64,000 nt of DNA from an uncultured Aquimarina sp. (GTDB lineage: Bacteria > Bacteroidota > Bacteroidia > Flavobacteriales > Flavobacteriaceae). How positions within the stretch are numbered: position 1 is the stretch's first letter; every line of letters starts with the position of its first letter. The notes beneath the pieces were generated by a model that saw nothing but the letters and a program-made list of their open reading frames with translations, made no database searches and was not told where the DNA came from. This document shows positions 24,743 to 34,200 of this stretch, piece by piece. The stretch spans positions 1 to 64,000 of the forward strand of contig CANMML010000016.1 in the NCBI GenBank assembly GCA_947499005.1, written 5' to 3'. A program made the translations under genes and the position numbers.

Positions 24743-27154
24743 ATGCCAATGAAACGAGTCATCAAAAAAGTCGCAGTCATAGGTTCAGGAATCATGGGTT
24801 CTGGAATCGCTTGCCACTTTGCTAACATTGGCGTCGAGGTATTATTGCTCGATATTGTTCCTAGAGAACTTAATGAGAAAGAGCAAGCCAAAGGCCTTAC
24901 GCTAGAAGATAAAGTGGTTAGAAATCGTTTAGTCAATGATGCTTTACAAAAAGCATTAAAGAGTAAACCTTCCCCTATTTACAATCAAAAATTTGCTTCT
25001 AGAATTACTACAGGTAACTTAGAAGATAACATTTCTAAGGTTGGTGAAGCGGATTGGATTATCGAAGTCGTAGTAGAACGTTTAGATATAAAGAAAAAGG
25101 TATTCGAAAGTATTGAAAATCATAGAACACCTGGTACTTTAATTACAAGTAATACTTCTGGTATTCCTATTAAATTTATGAGTGAAGGACGAAGTGATGA
25201 TTTCCAAAAACACTTTTGCGGAACACACTTTTTCAACCCTGCACGCTATCTAAAATTATTTGAAATCATTCCTGGTCCCAAAACAGACCAAACAGTATTA
25301 GATTTCCTAAACAATTACGGCGATCAATATCTTGGGAAAACTTCTGTAATAGCCAAAGACACCCCTGCGTTTATTGGGAATCGTATTGGAATCTTTAGCA
25401 TACAAAGTTTGTTTCATACCGTAAAGGATATGAATTTAACTATAGAAGAAGTAGATAAATTAACAGGACCTGTTATTGGACGCCCTAAATCTGCAACTTT
25501 TAGAACTGTAGATGTAGTTGGCTTAGATACCTTGGTACATGTTGCCAATGGTATTGCAGAAAACTGTCCTAATGATGAACGTCACGAATTATTTGCACTG
25601 CCTGATTTCGTCAATACGTTGATGGAAAACAAATGGCTTGGAAGTAAAACAGGACAAGGATTCTATAAAAAGACCAAAAATAGTGAAGGGAAAACAGAAA
25701 TTCTTTCATTAGATCTAAATACACTCGAATATCGTTCTAAAAAGCGCGCTTCTTTTGCAACTTTAGAACTTACGAAAACGATTGATAAAGTAGTCAACCG
25801 TTTTAAAGTATTGGTTGGAGGAAAAGATAAAGCTGGTGAATTCTACCGTAAAAGCTTTGCCGACTTGTTTTCATATGTTTCATTTCGTATTCCTGAAATC
25901 ACCGATGCCCCTTACAAAATTGACGATGCCATGAAGGCTGGTTTTGGTTGGGAACATGGTCCTTTTCAAATTTGGGATGCTATTGGTCTCAAAGAAGGGT
26001 TAAAATTAATCGAAGATGCTAACTTAAAAGTTGCAGATTGGGTTACTGAAATGGTTGCGTCTGGTAGCGAGAACTTCTATACGGTAAAAGAAGGTGCTAC
26101 ATTTACATATGACATTCCTTCTAAAACCCCGATAAAAAAGCCTGGACAAGATGCTTTTATTATTCTAGATAATATTCGAAAAACGAATGAAGTGTTCAAA
26201 AACTCAGGAGTTGTAGTCGAAGATATTGGTGACGGAATTTTAAATGTAGAATTCCAATCCAAGATGAATACTATTGGAGGTGATGTTCTTGCTGGTATCA
26301 ATAAAGCTATTGATTTAGCAGAAAAAGAGCATCAAGGTGTTGTAATTGGAAATCAAGCTGCAAATTTCTCTGTTGGTGCTAACCTTGCTATGATTTTTAT
26401 GATGGCAGTTGAGCAAGAATATGATGAATTAAACATGGCTATCAAGTACTTCCAAGATACCATGATGCGCTTACGTTATTCTTCAATTCCTACCATTGCA
26501 GCTCCTCACGGAATGACTTTTGGTGGAGGATGCGAACTCTCTTTACACGCAGATAAAGTAGTCGCAGCTGCGGAAACTTATATTGGTTTAGTTGAATTTG
26601 GTGTTGGTGTTATCCCAGGAGGTGGTGGTTCTAAAGAAATGGCATTACGCGCTAGTGATAGTTTCCGAAAAGGAGATGTAGAATTAAATATTCTCCAAGA
26701 AAATTTCTTAACCATTGGTATGGCCAAAGTATCTACTTCTGCTTATGAAGCTTTTGATACTGGGATTTTCCAAAAACATAAAGATGTAGTTGTTGTCAAT
26801 AAAGATCGTCAAATCCATGTTGCGAAGGCTCATGCTAAATTATTGGCAGAGCAAGGTTACACGCAACCTGCAAAGCGTAAAGATGTAAGAGTCCTTGGTA
26901 AACAGGCTTTAGGTATGTTCTTGGTAGGAACCGATTCTATGCAAGCTAGTAACTACATCAGCGAACACGATCAAAAAATTGCTAATAAACTTGCCTATGT
27001 AATGGCAGGGGGAGATTTATCCGAGCCTACTAGTGTAAGTGAACAGTATCTATTAGATCTTGAACGCGAAGCTTTCCTTAGCTTATGTACCGAGCGAAAA
27101 ACGCTAGAACGTATCGAACATATGTTGAAGAAAGGGAAACCGTTACGTAATTAA
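24743..27154 (+). CDS. 3-hydroxyacyl-CoA dehydrogenase / enoyl-CoA hydratase (FadB/FadJ-like)
   Basis: An 803-residue bifunctional beta-oxidation enzyme with the domain order reversed relative to E. coli FadB. The NAD-binding dehydrogenase comes first: VAVIGSGIMGSGIACHFANIG, GTHFFNPARYLKLFEIIPG with the catalytic His, and FIGNRIGIF. The C-terminal dehydrogenase domains follow, and the crotonase fold comes last: GNQAANFSVGANLAM, then GMTFGGGCELSLHADKVVAAAETYIGLVEFGVGVIPGGGG with its two Glu residues. It hydrates trans-2-enoyl-CoA and oxidises the 3-hydroxyacyl-CoA. It is followed by an S23 element and then the thiolase. Confidence 0.92.
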   Translation: MPMKRVIKKVAVIGSGIMGSGIACHFANIGVEVLLLDIVPRELNEKEQAKGLTLEDKVVRNRLVNDALQKALKSKPSPIYNQKFASRITTGNLEDNISKVGEADWIIEVVVERLDIKKKVFESIENHRTPGTLITSNTSGIPIKFMSEGRSDDFQKHFCGTHFFNPARYLKLFEIIPGPKTDQTVLDFLNNYGDQYLGKTSVIAKDTPAFIGNRIGIFSIQSLFHTVKDMNLTIEEVDKLTGPVIGRPKSATFRTVDVVGLDTLVHVANGIAENCPNDERHELFALPDFVNTLMENKWLGSKTGQGFYKKTKNSEGKTEILSLDLNTLEYRSKKRASFATLELTKTIDKVVNRFKVLVGGKDKAGEFYRKSFADLFSYVSFRIPEITDAPYKIDDAMKAGFGWEHGPFQIWDAIGLKEGLKLIEDANLKVADWVTEMVASGSENFYTVKEGATFTYDIPSKTPIKKPGQDAFIILDNIRKTNEVFKNSGVVVEDIGDGILNVEFQSKMNTIGGDVLAGINKAIDLAEKEHQGVVIGNQAANFSVGANLAMIFMMAVEQEYDELNMAIKYFQDTMMRLRYSSIPTIAAPHGMTFGGGCELSLHADKVVAAAETYIGLVEFGVGVIPGGGGSKEMALRASDSFRKGDVELNILQENFLTIGMAKVSTSAYEAFDTGIFQKHKDVVVVNKDRQIHVAKAHAKLLAEQGYTQPAKRKDVRVLGKQALGMFLVGTDSMQASNYISEHDQKIANKLAYVMAGGDLSEPTSVSEQYLLDLEREAFLSLCTERKTLERIEHMLKKGKPLRN

Positions 27155-27160
27155 TAACTA

Positions 27161-27195
27161 AGACAAAAGAATATAGATTATAGAAAATAGACATT
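27161..27195 (+). repeat. Left heptamer array of S23 element 1
   Basis: Five in-phase 7-bp units, each beginning AGA (27161, 27168, 27175, 27182, 27189). The last unit ends on the base before the S23 ATG. The array starts six bases after the fadB-like stop. Confidence 0.8.
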
Positions 27196-27552
27196 ATGGC
27201 TCGACATAATTTCAGGAATTTAAAAATTTGGCAAGAAGGACTTCTACTTGTAGAAGAAAGTTCAAAATTGACTAAGACATTCCCAAAAGATGAAAAATTC
27301 GATTTAACAAGCCAAATGAACAGGAGTGTAATTTCAATTCCTTCTAATATTGCTGAAGGAACAGCTAAATCGTCTGATAAACATTTTAAAGTATTTCTTG
27401 AGAATAGTCTAGGTTCAGCTTTCGAATGGGAAACGCAACTCGAAATAGCTAAAATCAAAGAGTATGTTAATGAATCTGATTATAATTTATTAAAAGATAG
27501 AGTCAATCAAATCCAAAGGATGATTGGGTCTTTTATAGATAGGTTGAATTAA
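27196..27552 (+). CDS. S23/IVP-family four-helix bundle protein (element 1)
   Basis: A 118-residue four-helix bundle of the family named after proteins encoded in 23S rRNA intervening sequences. The core motifs are FRNLKIWQEGLLLVEES, FDLTSQMNRSVISIPSNIAEGTAKSS and FLENSLGSAFEWETQLEIA. Solved members form pentameric barrels, and the Avd protein of diversity-generating retroelements is related. The cellular role of free-standing copies is unknown. The ORF exactly fills the space between two inverted arrays of 7-bp repeats, and the element splits the fadB-like and thiolase genes. Confidence 0.88.
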   Translation: MARHNFRNLKIWQEGLLLVEESSKLTKTFPKDEKFDLTSQMNRSVISIPSNIAEGTAKSSDKHFKVFLENSLGSAFEWETQLEIAKIKEYVNESDYNLLKDRVNQIQRMIGSFIDRLN

Positions 27553-27553
27553 G

Positions 27554-27584
27554 TCTATATTCTAATTTCTATAATCTAAAATCC
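27554..27584 (-). repeat. Right heptamer array of S23 element 1 (inverted)
   Basis: The complement of the AGA units recurs as TCT at 27554, 27561, 27568 and 27575 and TCC at 27582, again with an exact 7-bp period. It begins two bases after the S23 stop. The heptamers TTATAGA and ATATAGA are found in both arrays. Confidence 0.8.
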
Positions 27585-27593
27585 TTAAGAATC

Positions 27594-28787
27594 ATGAGTA
27601 AAACAGCATATATAGTAAAAGCATACCGAACAGCAGTGGGGAAAGCACCTCGCGGAGTGTTTCGATTTAAAAGATCGGATGAGCTAGCTGCGGAAACGAT
27701 TCAGCATATGATGAAAGAAGTTCCTCAACTAGATAAAAACCGTATCGATGACGTAATTGTAGGGAATGCCATGCCCGAAGGTGCGCAAGGCCTAAACATG
27801 GCGCGTTTAATCTCTTTAATGGGATTAGACAGTATCGAAGTTCCTGGAGTAACAGTGAATCGTTTTTGCTCATCAGGTATTGAAACTATAGGAATGGCTT
27901 CGGCTAAAATTCAAGCTGGAATGGCAGACTGTATCATAGCAGGAGGTGCCGAAAGCATGAGTGCCGTACCCATGACTGGTTTCAAAACCGAATTAAATTA
28001 TGATCTAGCCAAAGCAGGTCATGAAGATTATTATTGGGGAATGGGAAATACAGCCGAGGCTGTAGCTCAAGAATTTAATGTTTCTCGAGAAGATCAAGAT
28101 GCTTTTGCGTACGAATCGCACCAAAAAGCATTGAAAGCTCAAGCCGAAAACCGTTTTCAAGATCAAATTGTCCCTATTGAAGTTGAGCAGACATTTATCG
28201 ATGAAAACGGTAAAAAGGCGACTAAAAAGTACACCGTTACTAAAGACGAAGGACCTCGTGCAGATACTAGTATTGAAAGGCTAGCCAAACTGAGAGCTGT
28301 TTTTGCTCAAGGGGGAAGCGTTACTGCTGGAAATTCATCGCAAACTAGTGATGGTGCTGCTTTTGTGTTAATCATGAGTGAAGAGATGGTTAAAGAATTA
28401 AACCTTGAACCTATTGCGCGCTTAGTCAACTATGCTGCGGCAGGAGTTCCTCCTCGAATTATGGGAATTGGCCCTGTAAAAGCAGTTCCTAAAGCACTGA
28501 AACAAGCCGGTTTAAAACAAAATGATTTGGATCTTATCGAATTAAACGAAGCCTTTGCTTCTCAATCTTTAGCAGTTATTCGAGAATTGGGTCTTAATCC
28601 TGAAATCGTTAATCCAAATGGAGGTGCAATTGCTTTAGGACATCCACTAGGTTGTACAGGTGCAAAATTATCCGTTCAATTATTCGATGAAATGCGTAAA
28701 CGTAACATGCAAGGTAAATATGGTGCTGTTACTATGTGTGTTGGTACAGGACAAGGAGCTTGTGGAATATTTGAGTTTTTAAGTTAG
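27594..28787 (+). CDS. Acetyl-CoA C-acyltransferase (3-ketoacyl-CoA thiolase)
   Basis: A 397-residue thiolase that cleaves 3-ketoacyl-CoA with CoA, the last step of a beta-oxidation cycle. The acyl-accepting Cys is in [12 protein letters not shown], the catalytic His in [16 protein letters not shown] and the second Cys in [14 protein letters not shown]. Length and the loop [13 protein letters not shown] sequence ([16 protein letters not shown]) are standard. The TAG stop at 28785-28787 lies inside the first 7-bp units of the second S23 element, so that element sits flush with the end of the coding sequence. Confidence 0.93.
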   Translation: MSKTAYIVKAYRTAVGKAPRGVFRFKRSDELAAETIQHMMKEVPQLDKNRIDDVIVGNAMPEGAQGLNMARLISLMGLDSIEVPGVTVNRFCSSGIETIGMASAKIQAGMADCIIAGGAESMSAVPMTGFKTELNYDLAKAGHEDYYWGMGNTAEAVAQEFNVSREDQDAFAYESHQKALKAQAENRFQDQIVPIEVEQTFIDENGKKATKKYTVTKDEGPRADTSIERLAKLRAVFAQGGSVTAGNSSQTSDGAAFVLIMSEEMVKELNLEPIARLVNYAAAGVPPRIMGIGPVKAVPKALKQAGLKQNDLDLIELNEAFASQSLAVIRELGLNPEIVNPNGGAIALGHPLGCTGAKLSVQLFDEMRKRNMQGKYGAVTMCVGTGQGACGIFEFLS

Positions 28788-28816
28788 AGATGAGATGTTA
28801 GAATTGAGAATTGAGA
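28782..28816 (+). repeat. Left heptamer array of S23 element 2
   Basis: Five in-phase heptamers of the form N4AGA, with AGA at 28786, 28793, 28800, 28807 and 28814. The last two are both ATTGAGA. The first overlaps the thiolase stop codon. Confidence 0.8.
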
Positions 28817-28819
28817 CTC

Positions 28820-29173
28820 ATGCATAAACTAGAAGATTTAAAAATTTGGAAGAAAGCAATGTTATTAGCTAAAGAAGTTTATCTGGTAATTGCTGAACTT
28901 CCAAATGAAGAAAAATACAATTTAATATCTCAAGTGAAGCGTTCAGCTGTTTCAATTCCTTCAAATATTGCCGAAGGAGCTGGAAGAAATTCTAAGAAAG
29001 AGTTCATTCATTTTTTAAGCATTGCTAATGGTTCTTCTTATGAATTACAAACACAATTACAGCTTTCTGTAGAATTAAACTTAATCAAAAAAGAAAGAAT
29101 AAACTTATTGATTGATATGATTATTGAAATTCAAAAAATGAATTATGCTTTTCAAAAGAATTTGAATAAATAA
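28820..29173 (+). CDS. S23/IVP-family four-helix bundle protein (element 2)
   Basis: A 117-residue four-helix bundle protein: MHKLEDLKIWKKAMLLAKEVY, YNLISQVKRSAVSIPSNIAEGAGRNSKKEF and SSYELQTQLQLSVEL. It shares SIPSNIAEG and the heptad spacing with the copy at 27.2 kb, but the rest is clearly diverged, so it is a separate insertion and not a recent duplicate. The ATG at 28820 is preferred over the TTG at 28811, which lies inside the repeat array. It sits between the thiolase and acyl-CoA dehydrogenase genes and is bounded by inverted 7-bp-repeat arrays. Confidence 0.88.
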   Translation: MHKLEDLKIWKKAMLLAKEVYLVIAELPNEEKYNLISQVKRSAVSIPSNIAEGAGRNSKKEFIHFLSIANGSSYELQTQLQLSVELNLIKKERINLLIDMIIEIQKMNYAFQKNLNK

Positions 29174-29208
29174 TCTCAATTCTCATATCTCAGTACTAAA
29201 ATCTAGAA
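29174..29208 (-). repeat. Right heptamer array of S23 element 2 (inverted)
   Basis: TCT recurs at 29174, 29181, 29188 and 29202, with ACT at 29195, an exact 7-bp period. The first unit, TCTCAAT, is the exact complement of the ATTGAGA units on the left. The array starts at the base after the S23 stop and ends two bases before the next ATG. Confidence 0.8.
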
Positions 29209-29210
29209 TT

Positions 29211-31010
29211 ATGTCAGAAGAAAAAGATATCCTCCGCGGAGGGCAATTTATAGTAAAAGAAACATTAGCTGAAAACGTATTTACTCCTGAAGATTTTACG
29301 GAGGAACAGTTAATGATGAAAGAAGCAGTTACCGAATTTGTTGACCGTGAAGTATGGCCACACAAAGATCGCTTTGAAAAGAAAGATTATGCTTTCACCG
29401 AGGAGGTCATGCGTAAAGCTGGAGAATTAGGTTTCTTAGGAATCGCTGTACCCGAAGAATATGACGGACTGGGAATGGGATTTGTTTCTACGATGTTGGT
29501 CTGCGATTATATTTCTGGTGCTACAGGATCGTTGGCTACTGCTTTTGGAGCACATACAGGAATTGGAACCATGCCAATTACTCTATATGGTACAGAAGAG
29601 CAAAAAAAGAAATATGTCCCCAAGTTAGCTACTGGAGAATGGTTTGGTGCTTATTGCTTAACCGAACCTGGTGCAGGCTCGGATGCAAATAGTGGGAAAA
29701 CTAAAGCAGTCTTGAGTGATGATGGAAAATATTATAACATCTCGGGACAAAAAATGTGGATTTCCAATGCAGGATTCTGTAGTGTATTTATTGTTTTCGC
29801 ACGTATTGAAGATGATAAAAATATTACTGGATTTATTGTAGAAAACGATCCTAGTAATGGAATTACACTTGGTGAAGAAGAACATAAACTAGGAATCCAC
29901 GCCTCCTCTACTCGACAAGTGTTTTTTAGTGATACTAAAGTGCCTGTAGAGAATATGCTTTCCGAACGTGGAAATGGGTTTAAAATAGCTATGAATGCTT
30001 TAAATGTTGGGCGAATTAAACTAGCAGCTGCCTGTCTAGACGCACAACGCCGAGTAATTACTAGTGCCACTAAATATGCAGCAGAGCGTATTCAATTTAA
30101 AACTCCAATTATCAAATTTGGAGCCATTCGTCAAAAGCTAGCAGAAATGGCAACAAATTGTTATGTTGATGAATCTGCGGCTTACCGTGCAGCAAAAGAC
30201 ATTGAAAATCGTATAGAAATTAGGTTAGCTGAAGGTAGCTCTCACCAAGATGCAGAGCTAAAAGGAGTTGAAGAGTTTGCTATAGAATGTTCTATCCTAA
30301 AAGTTGCTGTTTCTGAAGACACCCAAGATTGTACGGATGAGGGAATCCAAATCTATGGAGGAATGGGATTCTCGGCTGATACACCAATGGAATCGGCTTG
30401 GAGAGATGCCCGTATTTCACGTATCTATGAAGGAACCAATGAAATCAATCGTATGCTTTCTGTAGGAATGTTAGTAAAGAAAGCCTTTAAAGGGCATGTA
30501 GATTTAATGGGACCTGCAATGGCTGTTGCCGATGAACTGACAGGAATTCCATCATTTGATACTCCTGATTATTCTGCTCCTCTTTCTCAAGAGAAAGCAC
30601 TATTGAAAGGAATGAAAAAAGTATTCCTAATGGTAGCTGGTAGTGCTGCTCAGAAATATGGGACTGAATTAGAAGAACACCAACAATTGTTAATGGCAGC
30701 TTCTGATATCTTGATCGAAATTTATATGGCTGAATCTGCTATCTTAAGAACAGAAAAGAACATAGCCCGTACGGGAGTCGAATCTCAAAAAGCTCAAATC
30801 GCAATGACAGAACTCTATGTTTTTAATGCTATTGAACATATTACTACGAAAGCTAAAGAAGGCATTGCTAGTTTTGCTGAAGGAGATGAGCAACGTATGA
30901 TGTTAATGGGGTTAAAACGATTTACCAAATACCAACAAATGCCAAACATTGTTGGACTGAGAAATATTATTGCAGATCAAATTGATGCTGAAAACGAGTA
31001 TTGTTTTTAA
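29211..31010 (+). CDS. Acyl-CoA dehydrogenase
   Basis: A 599-residue flavoprotein that introduces the trans-2 double bond into acyl-CoA. FAD and substrate regions are visible: YCLTEPGAGSDANSGKTKA, KMWISNAGFCSVFIVFAR and GNGFKIAMNALNVGRI. The catalytic Glu is in RISRIYEGTNEINRM. About 170 C-terminal residues beyond the usual 400 form an extra helical domain, as in the long group of acyl-CoA dehydrogenases (very-long-chain type). It ends the marR-fadB-thiolase operon and is followed by a terminator. Confidence 0.92.
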   Translation: MSEEKDILRGGQFIVKETLAENVFTPEDFTEEQLMMKEAVTEFVDREVWPHKDRFEKKDYAFTEEVMRKAGELGFLGIAVPEEYDGLGMGFVSTMLVCDYISGATGSLATAFGAHTGIGTMPITLYGTEEQKKKYVPKLATGEWFGAYCLTEPGAGSDANSGKTKAVLSDDGKYYNISGQKMWISNAGFCSVFIVFARIEDDKNITGFIVENDPSNGITLGEEEHKLGIHASSTRQVFFSDTKVPVENMLSERGNGFKIAMNALNVGRIKLAAACLDAQRRVITSATKYAAERIQFKTPIIKFGAIRQKLAEMATNCYVDESAAYRAAKDIENRIEIRLAEGSSHQDAELKGVEEFAIECSILKVAVSEDTQDCTDEGIQIYGGMGFSADTPMESAWRDARISRIYEGTNEINRMLSVGMLVKKAFKGHVDLMGPAMAVADELTGIPSFDTPDYSAPLSQEKALLKGMKKVFLMVAGSAAQKYGTELEEHQQLLMAASDILIEIYMAESAILRTEKNIARTGVESQKAQIAMTELYVFNAIEHITTKAKEGIASFAEGDEQRMMLMGLKRFTKYQQMPNIVGLRNIIADQIDAENEYCF

Positions 31011-31062
31011 CAAAAAACAGCTTTAACTAAGGAAAAGAGTATTTATTTTAGTTTAGATAATT

Positions 31063-31098
31063 GGATGAATTCATTATGAGTTCATCCTTTTTTTTTTG
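31063..31098 (+). terminator. Terminator of the beta-oxidation operon
   Basis: A 7-bp stem (GGATGAA at 31063-31069, TTCATCC at 31081-31087) is followed by about eleven T residues. Confidence 0.75.
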
Positions 31099-31252
31099 AT
31101 TGGTTAAGACTACTCTTAAGTTTTGTTAAGGTTATTTTCGTTATTTACATGAATGGATCAATAAAATAATATAGTATATAGATGATCTCTTTTCTATTCA
31201 AATAAGAATATTTATTGGTAATATTGCGATAAACTAACCGTTTCATTTTTTC

Positions 31253-34200
31253 ATGAAAAAATCAATCGTATTTCATCTAGCTTCTTTGCTATTTTGTTTT
31301 AATTCTACTTTTTGGGCACAAGAAAAACTAGTATATACTTCTTCTACAAAAATTCTAGAAGAAGTTAAAAACACAAAAGATTCCGATAAGATTATAGAAC
31401 TACTAAATAAAGTAAATGTCAATGATTCACTTTATAGTGATATAATGGTTTCTCAATCTTATTACCTACTTCAACAAAAGAAATATGATGAAGCCCTTAA
31501 GGCTATTGACCAAGGATTAGAAAAAAATGATCTAGAATCTAGACGCTCATTATTTCTAAACAAAGGCGTTTGTTTAATGGATCAACAAAAATATGAACAA
31601 GCTATTGAAAACATTAATACGGCACTAAAAGAATATCCAAAAAACAACTTGTTTTATTTCAATAGAGGAATTACTTACTACAACATGAAAGAATTCCAAA
31701 AGGCTTATTTAGATTTTAAAAAGTCTATTTTATTAAATCCTTATCATGCTAAAAGCCATTATTACATTGCTAATATTTGTTTTCAAGAACAAAAGCTTGC
31801 TCAAGCTCTTATGGCATATGATATGTATTTAATATTAAATCCTGATGGTAAGGGTTCTTTTGAAGTGTTACAATCTACAAATCAGCTTTTTTCTAGAAAA
31901 CCAGAAAACAAAAGTACTGGACTTCAATTATCAACTGATGACACTGTTTTTTCTACGCTAGATCAATTTATTGGAAATGTAATTGCTCTAAATAAAGACT
32001 ACAAAGTAGATCATAAAATCGATATTGCTTTAACAAAGCAAAACCATTTATTGTTCAGTCAGCTTGATACTCTAGAGGAAAAAGATGGCTTTTGGAGTAA
32101 AAAATATATTCCTTTCTTTAAATGGATTCAACAAAATAACAAATTCGATGATTTCATTTATACAATTTGTTATTCTATAGAAAATGAAAAATTTAAAAAG
32201 ATAATCGCAAAACAAATTAACCCTGTCACACAATTCGTTGCTGACTCGTGGGGTGAATGGGAACAAATCGTTGGGCGAAATAATATCGAAACATACCGAG
32301 GAGAAGAAAAAGAAGTCCACTATATCTATGAGAACCGAAAATTAAATGCCATTGGAGTACAAAAAGATGAAGCGTTTGTTGGTATTTGGGAAATATATGA
32401 TGATGAAGGAAAACTAAAAGGTGAAGGCACATTTAATGATCTAGGTGAGGAAACAGGACTTTGGAAATGGTATACACAAAAAGGAACTATAGATTCTTCC
32501 GAGACATATGAAAAAGGGAAGTTAAATGGTCCGTACAATGTATATTTCCCAAATGAACAACTTAGTTATACCTACCCTTATTTAGATGAAAAAGCTGATG
32601 GAACTTACATTAGTTACAATAAATTTGGGAAGGTTATAGAAGAGAAAACCTTTAAAGACGACCTTTTAGAAGGGAAATATACTTCTTACTTTCATACAGG
32701 GAAAAGCGAACTAAATACTACTGCTACCTATAAAGAAGGTAAACTTCAAGGAGAAGTAATTAACTATCATGAAAATGGAAAAGTTTACAACCTTTCTCAT
32801 TATAAAGATGATTTACTGAATGGTTCTTATGAATTATTTTACGCTAATGGTCAGCATCAGGAAAAGGCGACTTATAAAAACGGAATGCTTGAAGGAACTT
32901 ATGAATCCTTTCATTTTAATGGAACTACTGATGAAAAAGGTGCTTTTTCAAACAACAATTATCATGGTAATTGGAAGCTGTATCACGCCGATGGAACGCT
33001 GTATAAAGACATCAATTACAATGAAGGAAATCTTGAAGGTTCTTATAAAGAATATGACTTAAACGGAACGCTATTCTATGATTTTACTTACAAAAACGGA
33101 TTGTTGATTGCTTGCACCTATTTCAATCAAGATGGTACTATTAAAAAATCATTTAAAAAGAAAAGTAAGAATTTAGAATACGAAGGTTTCACTCCTACTG
33201 GCATGTTAACGGCCAAAGGAAACTATAACATCAAGGGAGGTAAAACTGGAAAATGGGAATTTTATAGTTATGGTGCCTTAACTTCTAAAGGCACTTATGA
33301 AGATGGTAAGATTAACGGTCTTTATCAATCATTCTATAACAACGGGGCTATATTAAATGAAAAGAATTTTAACAATGGTGTTATCGAAGGTTATTTCGCC
33401 AGCTATTATGAAAATGGAGGCATTGAACAACAAGGCTATTACGAAAACGGAAAGGCGATTGGGCCATGGGAAACGTACTTTATAGATGGCAATCTTGCTT
33501 ATGAAAATTTTTATCATAAAGACAAAAAACATGGTATTCAAAAAGAATATGCTCCAGACGGAACATTGTATTTAGAATCTAAATATAGTTTTGATACTTT
33601 AGAATCTGAGACCTATTATGATTCAACAGGAAAAGTAATTGAGGTAATTGATTATACAGTTACAGCACCTGAATTCAAAAGAGAATATCATTATCCCAAT
33701 GGTGAAATTTATGCAACGTTTGATATTGTTGGAGGGGTAAAACACGGAAATCTAATTCGCTATAATTTATCTGGTAAGGTTATTGAAAAAGGAAATTACT
33801 TGTGTGATAAAAAATATGGAACATGGACTACTTACTTCGATAATGGCCAGATTAAGTCTGAAGGAAGCTACATCGATGATCAATCAAATGGTACTTGGAA
33901 ATTTTATTTTGAAAATGGCAATCTTCGAGAAACTACAGTTTATCTATTTGGAAAAAAGAATGGCCTGAATATTGAGTATAATGAAAATGGTAAAAAAGTA
34001 AAGCAAACCAATTACAAAAAAGATACACAGCATGGTAAACGATTTTTTTATGATGGTTTAGGAGAGCTTCAATTAGTTCGCTTTTATAACGAAGGGAAGA
34101 TGTATGGTTATAGTTTCAATGATAGCAGTGGTAATTTGAAACCTATGATCCCTATTAAAAATGGTACTGCAATAGTAGAAGCCTACTTTACTAATGGAAA

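Noticed and set aside
27196..29173. Diversity-generating retroelement based on Avd-like proteins
   Set aside because: No reverse transcriptase or variable-repeat pair is present; the four-helix proteins are of the S23/IVP kind.
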